A stretch of DNA of 64,000 nucleotides, taken from Raphanus sativus (taxonomy: Eukaryota > Streptophyta > Magnoliopsida > Brassicales > Brassicaceae). This document shows positions 43,441 through 52,445 of the stretch, in pieces. The stretch covers positions 21,308,800 through 21,372,799 of the forward strand of contig NC_079518.1 in the NCBI RefSeq assembly GCF_000801105.2, written 5' to 3'. How positions within the stretch are numbered: position 1 is the first letter of the stretch; each line of letters opens with the position of its first letter. Made by a program: the position numbers and the translations under genes. The notes under the pieces were generated by a model, which saw nothing but the letters and a program-made list of their open reading frames with translations, ran no database searches and was not told the DNA's origin.

Positions 43441-44884
43441 TTGATATACCATGGATTTTACTCATTTTTATCCATGATATATAAGTGTTTTATATACTAT
43501 TTATTATGTATTGGATTCTATTTAGAGTATTTACAGGTTCAAGGACGATTTGGAGAAATATGGTGATTTTGGTGCCTTTTGGAGTCTTTCGCAATGCAGA
43601 ACTGCATAGAGGCTTCATATATTTAGCTCTCGATGGAGACCTTCCCACCGTTGGATTTGTCCCATCCTTTGAAATAAGATATATCTTTGAGTTAGATTTC
43701 CAATGCCACCGGTTTGAGTTCAATCCAACGGTTAGATCGGAAGTTATGCCCATTTTACTGAAGAGTAGTCAGTCTGCCTCGCGAGAGAAGGCTGTCGAGA
43801 AGAGGATTGTATGTCAATCGACACAGCACACTGCATGTCGATCGACAGGGACATCAGAATGTGGGCTGAGTATATTTCATGATCTACTGAAGCCCAGGAG
43901 TCACCACAAAGTTACCAAAATACCCTTGACGATTAGAAACCCTATTTAAGCCACTGTTGACGGCTACGCTTTCTACGCTTTCTTTTGATTCATTGTTCTT
44001 AGTTTAGGAGAGAAGAGAGGAACTCCTTCAGAGTCCTCTTGGAACTCCTTTGGTTTTTATATCTATTCTATTGCAATTTCATCTATTCATCTATGATTTC
44101 TGTGACTACTATCATGTCTGAGTAGATCCACCTGTTAGGTTTAGGGTTCAGATAGGTTATAAGGGATTAGCCCCAAATATAGAATTTCTAAGTTGTGGTA
44201 TTAATCATTGAAACTGTTCTTAATGCTTGTTCTTGAGTAATTAACCTGAACTTGATCATAAAATCATTAGGCACAACCGAGAGCTTGGTCTCTTATCTGA
44301 CTTGTCTTCTCTGATCTAGGATTACTAGATAACAGCGAGAGCTGGTTTAGAAACCGTAGCGAACATATATTCAACCCGCGCATTAAGCCTACTAGAAGCG
44401 CGTCGATCGATATCCCGACAGGTGAATCGATCGACGGAGCGAAAGGTGTATCGATCGATACTCCTATAGAGTCATCGATCGACACTTTCTAATTGATCAT
44501 CCCGACAGGTGAGATCATTGGATCTAGTAATAGACAACCTATACAACGAGAGTTGATATGTTATTCTTATAGTTGAGTTCTATAATATCATAATTTAGTA
44601 TCTATATCATTATAATTCCAACCTGAATAGAAACCCTAGATCTAGCTACCATCCTTCCATAAAACAACTCTTAGTTACCTTCTGAACAACTGCCTTGTTC
44701 ACTTTGCTTTCATTTATTTATTACATTCATATTTACTGCTTTATAACTGTTTGCCTAGTTTAATCTTAATATCTATAGTTTAGTGTGTGTCCTAGCTCTC
44801 TGTGGATTCGATCCCTAAGTACTACAATCGAACCTCTTATTTGAGAGAGCAAGATCACTTGTTAGGGTAATTTGAGTGATATCA
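43441..44884 (+). repeat. E3 5' LTR
   Basis: It starts (T)TGATATACCATGG and ends GAGTGATATCA, so the ends form the inverted repeat TGATAT/ATATCA. The exact edge is uncertain by one base because the flank ACAAG/CAAG overlaps it. It holds four ATCGATCGA-type palindromes at 44400-44485 and two TCGA(T/A)CGACA words near 43800-43845. Confidence 0.9.
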
Positions 44885-44888
44885 AATT

Positions 44889-44906
44889 TGGCGCCGTTGC
44901 CTGGGA
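44889..44906 (+). promoter_or_regulatory. E3 primer binding site
   Basis: TGGCGCCGTTGCCTGGGA follows the LTR after four bases. It differs from the E1 tRNA-Asp-type site at one position (CTGGGA for CGGGGA). Confidence 0.78.
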
Positions 44907-45005
44907 GCAAGGATTCGCCATTAGACTTGATTAATAGGTTTATTCTAGGTTTTATTTACTGTTTTAAGTTACTTACGAATTTTTTTTTTCTTGTTTTTCA
45001 GGTAC

Positions 45006-48000
45006 ATGCCAATTAGTACCAGAAGCAGCAAGGGAGAATTGCTTTTCTTCTCAGACCCAGCACGTTTGGAACGCTCAATCCGCAAAGAGAAACTCGCAGC
45101 ATCGATCGATACCACTTGTACATCATCGATCGACACTTGTGAAAGAGAATTGATCGTCACATCATCTGCAACATCGGTCGATACCAATCTGCGAGCAACC
45201 ATGAGCGAGATACTTGTGCTACAAAGGGATGAGAATGGGGACCTGCATGACCAGGATGGTCATCTGCGTAATGCAGCAGGTCAGAGACTTGATGCTCAGG
45301 GGACTGTAATCCCTAACTCCGATATTGATGCTACAGGAGCTGTTATACATGTAGATAAGAATGCTCGACAAAGGACACTGGCTGACTACAACCGTCCAGA
45401 GGAATACTATTTCAACAGATCCGCCATTCGTCTACCAGATATCCAGACACAGAATTTCGAGCTGAATCCAAAGTACTACACCCTCGTGGCACAGATCCCT
45501 TACTCTGGATTATCTCACGAGCATCCTATGGACCATCTAGAAAGGTTCGAGGATCTTATGGATGAAGTCCCTGAGGACTACTTGCTTTGCAAGCTCTTCA
45601 AATACTCACTTGTTGGAGAAGCTTTGCATTGGCTTAAGCAGCTACCACCAGGATCTCTTACATCCTGGACCGATATTCAAAATGCATTCCTGTGTAAATT
45701 CTTTGATGAATCACGGACTGAAGAAATAAGAGATAAAATTTGGACATTCTCTCAGGGACCTACAGAAGGCTTCAGAAGCTCTTGGGAGAGGTTCAGGAGC
45801 TACCAAAGGGACTGTTGATGAAGTTCTGAAATTGTATTGATGTGCAATATAATGTAATGCTGGACACTGCAAGCGAGGGGAACTTTAGAACAAGGACCCC
45901 AGAGGAAGCTCAGAGACTGATTGAGAGCTTGGCGTCCAGCACCAGTGTCAAAAATCTAGATATGCACAGGATAAAATCAGCTGTAAAGGATGACAACAAG
46001 ATAATTGAGGCTGAGATTGGTTCTGTACATGAAGTCTCATTTGTGGAGCGCGCTATATACCAGGATGAGGATCAGTACAATTTAGAAGAGATGGAATTTA
46101 TGCTAGAGGAGCGCTTGAAAGAACAGCAGGAGATCACTGGAGAGCTTAATCTCCATTTGAATTCTCTCTACAAAGAGGTGAAAGGAAAGATAGACATCAT
46201 CGATACCCGTTTCAAGATGTTGTGCACCCAAGTTTCTCAGATTGAAAAAACTCTGAAAAATGATTTTTTTCTTCAAAGGAACGTCACTGTTCACTTCTGT
46301 ACTGTTCACGCGGGTACTGTTCATCCGAGTACTGTTCATCGAGGCACTGTTCATCCCCGCATCGATCGATACTGTTCATCCCGTATCGATCGACATTGTT
46401 CATCACGACACTGTTCACCGAAATACTGTTCATCGCGACACTGTTCATCGCGATACTGTTCATCGCGATACTGTTCATCGCGATACTGTTCATCGCGGTA
46501 CTGTTCGTCGTGACACTGTTCATCAAAAACTGTTCATCATGACACTGTTCATCCAGCAACTGTTCATCGGGATACTGTTCATCGTGACACTATTCATCCC
46601 GACTGGGAAGAGCAGCAGATGATTCCAGATGGGATAACTACTTTGGGGAAGTAATCAAACATGAGAAGTTGGAAGAAGAAGTCTTTTTAGTCGAAAGTTG
46701 CATGTCCATTGGTAGCTCGTACTTGTGTCGATCTACACCAGCAGCTGATCATCGATCGACACCACTTTTAGGTTCATGCAGTACTGTTCAAATTCAAAGC
46801 CACTCAGATTTCGCTGCCCAACACCCACATCCTCCCATCATGTACCATGCTAAAACATATGACGTCGAGCAACACAAACAAAACGGTATCGATCGACCTC
46901 CACGGGAAAGCATCGATCGACAGCGGCTCACTACAAATCTAGTGTGTTTACCAGACCCTTATGCCCACGTTTCGAATGCAACTCGTAACCCATCTCAGAC
47001 GCCAGTTTGCTTAAAGACAATGGAGAAGACCAGACAGCAATCTGCAGATGCACCAGACCAAAAGCAATTGGCTCTAGTTGAAACTTCTTTCGTTGAGAGT
47101 GTCGATCGACGACATCCACTTGGTATCGATCGACACCAAATGAACGGACATGAACCTGTCATGGAACGGCAAGCAACAAAAGAAGTGATTCAGATTGGGA
47201 TGAGGTCGAAAGCTAAGAAACTCTATGTTCCCAAACACCTGAGGAGAGAAGCTAACAAAGCTGAACTTGATGGATTTCACAAGAGGGTGAAGAGAGTTCC
47301 TAAGGGTATGACTTTTGAGGAAGCCTATTATAAGTACAGACTTGGTAATTTCTTCAAAGAGAGCAGAGAGACAGAAAAGGACATGGAGATATTATTCAAC
47401 AAGGTCTGCCGTAAGCCTAAGAGGACTCTAAAGAAGGAACAAGATCCTGGAAAGTTTCTGGTTCCATGCTCTATAAATAACCACGATTTGCCAAACGCCC
47501 TCTGCGATATTGGATCTGCAGTGAGCATCATGGCTATAGACACTGCTGAAGTATTAGGATTAAAGACGGAACCTTCAAAAGATAGTTTTGCTTTCATTGA
47601 TAACTCCAAAGCAAACTCAGCAGGCATGATCAGGAATGTTAAAGTGGATATAGGAGAATGCACTATTCCTGTGGATTTTCATGTCGTGGAGCTCAAATCA
47701 GGCAGGACATCTTCCCTTCTTTTTGATAGAGCCTTCATGGCTACAGTGGGAGCAGTTTGTGATCTTAAAAAGAATAGGATGTGCCTAACTAATGTTGATG
47801 AAAATGTCTTCAATGATCCTGTGGAGAAGAAGAAAAGTGAAGATTTGATTTCATACATAGAGATGTTTGAAGATCCAGCACCTCTAACATATGCAGATCG
47901 CGAGTTTGCAAAATCAGGATCAACATCGATCGACATTCAACTTTCAAGATCGGTCGACAATGAGCCTCACGAATCGACCGACACAGAGCCTTTAGAATCG

Positions 48001-48330
48001 ATTGACAGCATCCAAATTTCAGAACAGAACGAGACTGAAAAGTCTAAGTCTGGGGGAAGACCTAGAAAGAGGAAGAAGAAAATGAAAAGGAATGTAGATG
48101 TATATTCTCTATCACTGGTCCCTTCTCAGTGTCAGGAGGAAAGTCTTGAGTGTAGAGTGCGCCGCAGAGGAGGTCCAGCTTCTTTTGCTAAGGTTAGAGT
48201 GCTATCTGATCCAAAACTGAGAGACAAAGGGGAAGCGTCTGCAAGAGCTTTCATCAACTGCATCAACCAAATGAGGAAGAGAGACACAGAAACTTGTTTT
48301 GGAGCAAGTTCACATCATCATCCAGATTAA
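45006..48330 (+). pseudogene. E3 gag-protease gene with a minisatellite and two frame changes
   Basis: ATG 45006 follows an acceptor-like TTGTTTTTCAG. The first frame (to TGA 45816) holds the gag core (FELNPKYYTLVAQIPYSGLS, LFKYSLVGEALHWLKQLPPG). The second (45842-46513) has a coiled-coil part and enters a 15-bp minisatellite. The third (46669-48330) carries the retropepsin-like region (LCDIGSAVSIMAIDTAEVLG, 47505-47560) and ends with the C-terminal domain shared with E1 (SFAKVRVLSDPKLRDKGEA, CFGASSHHHPD). Both breaks lie by repeats or low-complexity DNA. Many SIDR/SIDT words are encoded by the ATCGATCGA(C/T) motif. RT and integrase are absent and, judging from E1, never followed in this type. 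Confidence 0.85.
46287..46608 (+). repeat. 15-bp minisatellite ACTGTTCATCGCGAT in the E3 gag gene
   Basis: About twenty units of 15 bases, least regular at the ends, encode repeated TVHRD in one frame and YCSSR in another. Two ATCGATCGA motifs lie inside (46362 and 46384). Because the unit is a multiple of three, changes in copy number keep the frame, but smaller slips move it. Confidence 0.9.
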
Positions 48331-48375
48331 ATCAGACCTCCAAAAGTCAAGCTAATGACTAAAAATAAGCGCTGA

Positions 48376-48391
48376 GTGGGAGGCAACCCAC
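48376..48391 (+). promoter_or_regulatory. Conserved hairpin after the E3 gag-protease gene
   Basis: GTGGGAGGCAACCCAC, identical to the E1 and E2 hairpins, lies 46 bases after the stop codon. The donor seen in E1 and E2 is degraded here (TGTTAGG). Confidence 0.6.
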
Positions 48392-48479
48392 TGTTAGGTT
48401 TGTTTTACATTTGGTTTTATTTTCATATACTACTGATTTTTGTTTCTAATTATTGCAGGTAAAAAAAAAAAAGAGATGA

Positions 48480-48670
48480 ACAGTACGCCCGACACTGTAG
48501 CAACAGTGCCGAGTGACACTGTAGCGAGGACATCGATCGATACTGTAGCAAGCAAATCGATCGACACTGTAGCAAGCAAATCGATCGACACTGTAGCAGA
48601 GTTACTGTAGCAGAGTTACTGTAGCAGAATCACTGTAGCAACGCTACTGTAGCAGAGTCACTGTTCATCC
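48480..48670 (+). repeat. ACTGTAGCA repeats with embedded ATCGATCGA motifs
   Basis: About ten ACTGTAGCA words are spaced 12-24 bases apart. Three consecutive units of about 24 bases each carry one ATCGATCGAC/T. It lies just after the hairpin, in non-coding DNA. Confidence 0.75.
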
Positions 48671-48956
48671 GAAAAAAAAATATAATAATTTGGTTTTATA
48701 TTTATCTATTACTGTTTGTTTTAGTGTTTTATATATTAGGTAATCAAAAGGAAGGATCCAAGGAAGAAACGTGATCTACCAACATCGACCTATGGCGCAG
48801 CATTGGTTGACAGAGCATTAATAGCATCGATCGATCGCCACTTAATTGTGTTGATCGATAGAGCATCAAGAGTATCGATCGCCACTTAACTGTGTTGGTC
48901 AATATTCACATCAAAGTTGGTATACTGTTTTTCCTTGTTAATTATTGTCCTTATGA

Positions 48957-49008
48957 TTTATTCTTGAAAAAATTGGTAAAAGGCAACAAAAAAACAACTA
49001 CATTGTCC
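48957..49008 (+). repeat. MULE left target duplication and terminal inverted repeat
   Basis: TTTATTCTT (48957-48965) is followed by the terminal repeat 48966-49008. Compared with the complement of 56423-56465, the block AAAATTGG and the block ATTGTCC are identical and equally spaced, and the bases between match in about half the positions. Confidence 0.88.
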
Positions 49009-49197
49009 CTTTAACATAAATCCTTTTTTGGTCAGATTTGGACTCATATACCCCTAGTCAACTTCAAAAATTCATATCAATTATTTTAAGAGTCAGAAAA
49101 TATGAAAATTTATACAAAAATATACATAAACATTGAACAATCATAGGAAAATATTTTGGTTGACTAAATATTAATGGAAAAAATTTCATATTTTGAT

Positions 49198-49558
49198 CTA
49201 CGGACAACAGAAAACAAAATCTACCATCTACGGCTTGGTAGACTGCTATTTCGGTAAACTACGTACGTATCTAGCAGAAGTAAATTTTAAAATCTACAGC
49301 TTATTCAGTCCTCTACTACGGTAGAAAGTATAAGTTACGGTTTTGCCTACGATCTGAACTACGGTAGATGTCATCAAGTATTGTTTCCTATATATCTACG
49401 GGAGAGGTATCACAGAATCTGCCTAATACTAATAATCTACCGCTGTAATGTTTTGTTATCTACTACAATAATGTATCCTACTGCTGCCGGATTATACCTT
49501 CTACCATCGTATCTACCATCGCATCTATAATCTACGAGAAGCAGAATACGTATTCTAC
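49198..49558. promoter_or_regulatory. Cluster of CTAC/GTAG words before the transposase gene
   Basis: About twenty CTAC or GTAG words, mostly as TCTACC, CTACGG or CGGTAGA, lie within 360 bases. Roughly three would be expected by chance. Several form small palindromes (CTACGGTAG at 49316 and 49358). The block lies between the left end and the transposase start, so it is a candidate set of binding sites for a MULE-encoded protein or part of the promoter. Confidence 0.55.
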
Positions 49559-49761
49559 CAAATTCGGAATATTTACATATTCCTTAAATTTCTCCAAAAT
49601 CAGTTAAGAAAATATTTGTAAATATATTTTTTTCCAAATTTCATGTCTTACCTAAAGTAATTATTTTAAAAAAAGAAACGTGATCTCTCTTCTTCTTCAC
49701 ACGTTCTTGCGTGAAGTGGAAAACCATCCCAAAAAAAAAATTGAATCTGTAGTTGAAAAAC

Positions 49762-52035
49762 ATGCATATCTATGCCTCTTGTGGGGTGTGGAAATTTGAT
49801 CCCAATAAAGGATGGGGATTTGCTGTTGATAAAGAACGAGGTAGAGTACTGGCTGTGGAATTGACAAGTTCCTTTGAAGATCTAAGGAAGACAGCTTTTG
49901 AGGACTTTGGAATTGACCAAAACGAAGTCGAGCTTGAGTTAAGCTACTTACCTATGGAGTTGATAAGCACCATAGACTGTCCCCCAGTTATCATTGAGAA
50001 TGATCGACAACTCAAAAAATTTCTTACATATGTACGTGGAAAAGCTTCTACAAGGTTGTGTGTGTCTATTTCACCTCTCAATGGAAACATCGACAACATT
50101 GAGGTTGATAAGGAGCAACCTCAATCGCCTTCCAGAGAGCAAGGTGAGCCATCCTCGTTTTCACCCGGAGATCACATCGGTAGTTCATCTGAATCAAGCA
50201 ATGATGCTGAAGACTATGGTAACTCGAACGCCTCAGAAGAAGATGGAGGTGTTGACTTAAGTGCAAAAGAAGACGATAGGGGGAAAAGTGTTCGGTTTTC
50301 TTTGGTGGATGTTGTAAAGAAGGGTGAAACTTTTCAAAACAAAATGAAGTTGAAAGCAGCACTCGAAATGTCAGCAATGAAGCATAGCTTCGACTACAGA
50401 GTTGTGAATTCGGACATAAAACTGTGGTATATTAGATGCATTGACAACCGTTGCAAGTGGAGTGTTCGTGCTGAGGGGTTATCAGGATCCACATATTTCA
50501 TCATAAAAAAATATATAGCGGATCATACATGTGCTGCGTCGAGTATGAAAAATGGTGGTCGGACAGCTTCTGCAAAAACTATTGGCACTCTAATAATGCA
50601 TAGGTATGATGGTGTGAAAGAAGGTCCCAAAACTAATGATGTCATACAGATTATGAGAATGGACCATGGATGCGAGATATCTAAATCCTTAGCATGGGAT
50701 TCTAGTGAGTTTGCAATTAGTGTGGTCAGAGGTATTCCAGAGAAGAGTTTTGGAAAAATTCCGAGGTACTTGCACATGCTCAAAGAAGCTAATCCAGGAA
50801 CACACACGTTTTATGAAACCGATGTTGATGGTAAATTTCGCTTTCTCTTCGTTTCGTTTGGGCAATCACTCCGAGGTTTTCACAGGTCCATGCGAAAAGT
50901 TCTTGTTGTCGATGGGACCTTTTTGAAGGGCAAGTACAAAGGGGTATTACTTGCTGCTACAGCTTTAGATGGAAACTCTAACTTGTATCCTGTTGCATTT
51001 GCCGTTGTGGACTCGGAAAATGACCGTTCATGGGATTGGTTTATGAGACAGCTAAAGCTTGTTGTTGCGGACGAGCGTTCTCTAGCTTTTATATCAGACA
51101 GAAATACCTCTCTTTGCAAGGCGATTGAGAATGTTTATCCTCTTTCTCAACATGGCATTTGCATTCACCATCTGTTGAATAATGTGGTCAAACATTTTAG
51201 AGGAAAGGGATTGGTTGCATTGATTGCAAAAGCTTCTAAAGCTTATAGAGTTGTTGATTTTCAGCAGAGATTCCAAGCTGTTTGCAATATTAGTCCAGCT
51301 ATTGGAAACTATTTAACGGAAGCTGAGATTTCAAAGTGGGCTCGCTGTCAGTTTCCAGGATTCAGGTACGACATCAGGACGACAAACCCGGCTGAATCAA
51401 TAAACTCTGCTTTGCGCACACCAAGAGAGTATCCTGTAATTCTGTTGTTGGATAGCATCAGAGAAATGTTGACACGTTGGTTCTTCGAACGTCGGACACT
51501 GAGCAGGAAGCATACAAAACCATTAACTGTTGCCATCGAGAAGAAGATAGATAGGCGGATTACGAAGGGTAAAACGTTTCTTGTCCAACCAATTAACGAG
51601 CATCGTTTTTTGGTTCGTGGAGATACAATCGACTGCCTGGTTGATCTAGACAGACGGACTTGCTCATGTGGGAAACATGACTTGCTAAAGATTCCATGTA
51701 GACACGCTATCAAGGCTGGTTTAACAGTTGGCCGAGCCCCATCTTCCCTTACGGATGACATGTACACTACTTCCACTTGGAGAACAGCTTATGAGGAAAC
51801 TATTAATCCAATAGGTTTTCCTGAAGATAGTTGGATTGTTCCAGATGATGTTCGAAATGCTAATGTGCTACCTCCTGAATCAAGAAGAGCAGCAGGAAGG
51901 AGAAGAAAACGAAGGTATGAGACAGTTGAAGACAAGCTCCGTTCATCGCAAGGAACTCAACAAAAAAAGAAGCGCAGATGCAGTCGATGTGGCGAAGAGA
52001 ATCATAACAGGGCTACATGTGACAGAGCTATTTAA
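49762..52035 (+). CDS. mudrA-like: MULE transposase (mudrA type)
   Basis: A single uninterrupted exon encodes 757 residues from ATG 49762 (MHIYASCGVWKFD). Domains in order: a PB1-like N-terminal region (residues about 1-95), an acidic linker, the MuDR-type DNA-binding domain (about 175-260, GETFQNKMKLKAALEMSAMK, CIDNRCKWSVRAEG), and the MULE catalytic domain. Its likely acidic residues are D384 (VVDGTFLKGKYKG), D446 (FISDRNTSLCKAI) and E545 (TTNPAESIN). A SWIM zinc finger (C634, C636, C646, H648) and a terminal CCHC knuckle (C740, C743, H748, C753) follow. All key residues are present, so the protein may be active. It would cut and join the terminal repeats in the nucleus. Its 3' end faces the DUF1985 gene. 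Confidence 0.93.
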   Translation: MHIYASCGVWKFDPNKGWGFAVDKERGRVLAVELTSSFEDLRKTAFEDFGIDQNEVELELSYLPMELISTIDCPPVIIENDRQLKKFLTYVRGKASTRLCVSISPLNGNIDNIEVDKEQPQSPSREQGEPSSFSPGDHIGSSSESSNDAEDYGNSNASEEDGGVDLSAKEDDRGKSVRFSLVDVVKKGETFQNKMKLKAALEMSAMKHSFDYRVVNSDIKLWYIRCIDNRCKWSVRAEGLSGSTYFIIKKYIADHTCAASSMKNGGRTASAKTIGTLIMHRYDGVKEGPKTNDVIQIMRMDHGCEISKSLAWDSSEFAISVVRGIPEKSFGKIPRYLHMLKEANPGTHTFYETDVDGKFRFLFVSFGQSLRGFHRSMRKVLVVDGTFLKGKYKGVLLAATALDGNSNLYPVAFAVVDSENDRSWDWFMRQLKLVVADERSLAFISDRNTSLCKAIENVYPLSQHGICIHHLLNNVVKHFRGKGLVALIAKASKAYRVVDFQQRFQAVCNISPAIGNYLTEAEISKWARCQFPGFRYDIRTTNPAESINSALRTPREYPVILLLDSIREMLTRWFFERRTLSRKHTKPLTVAIEKKIDRRITKGKTFLVQPINEHRFLVRGDTIDCLVDLDRRTCSCGKHDLLKIPCRHAIKAGLTVGRAPSSLTDDMYTTSTWRTAYEETINPIGFPEDSWIVPDDVRNANVLPPESRRAAGRRRKRRYETVEDKLRSSQGTQQKKKRRCSRCGEENHNRATCDRAI

Positions 52036-52445
52036 TCATGTCGTTTTTAATTTTCTTCTTTTCATTATGGACCTAGTTTCTCGATTTATTGGTGTTTTGA
52101 TTTTCGTTTTGGATTGTCTTGTTCTTCGTTATGGTATTTGATATTACACATGTTATCACATTCACATCATTACTTGATTATTTGCTTCGTATGTTTCTGC
52201 AATTTTTACTGGTTTCTGCAATATTTAGTGGTTTTAGCCATGTCGTTGTCAAATGAAGTCATCAACTGTGAACTCAAACAATAAGTCATCAACTGTGAAC
52301 TCAAGCTAGCTTTAACCATAAATCAAACAATAAGTCATCAATTGTGAACTGAAGCTAGTTTTAAAAACAGAGAAATCAAACAATAACTGCAAACTTAAGA
52401 GAACAACCATAGCCACTCTAGCTTCATCTCTTAGCTGGAACTTGC
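52036..52445. other. Space between the convergent MULE genes
   Basis: There is no gene. It holds three partial copies of a repeat containing AAGTCATCAA(C/T)TGTGAACT (52252-52350) and the probable 3' ends of both transcripts. Confidence 0.6.

Noticed and set aside
46287..46608. CRISPR-like array of short repeats
   Set aside because: Units are contiguous 15-bp tandem repeats without unique spacers, in a plant retroelement coding frame; it is a minisatellite.
49762..52035. Domesticated MULE-derived host gene
   Set aside because: It lies inside an element with matched terminal repeats and a perfect target duplication, so it is a resident transposase.
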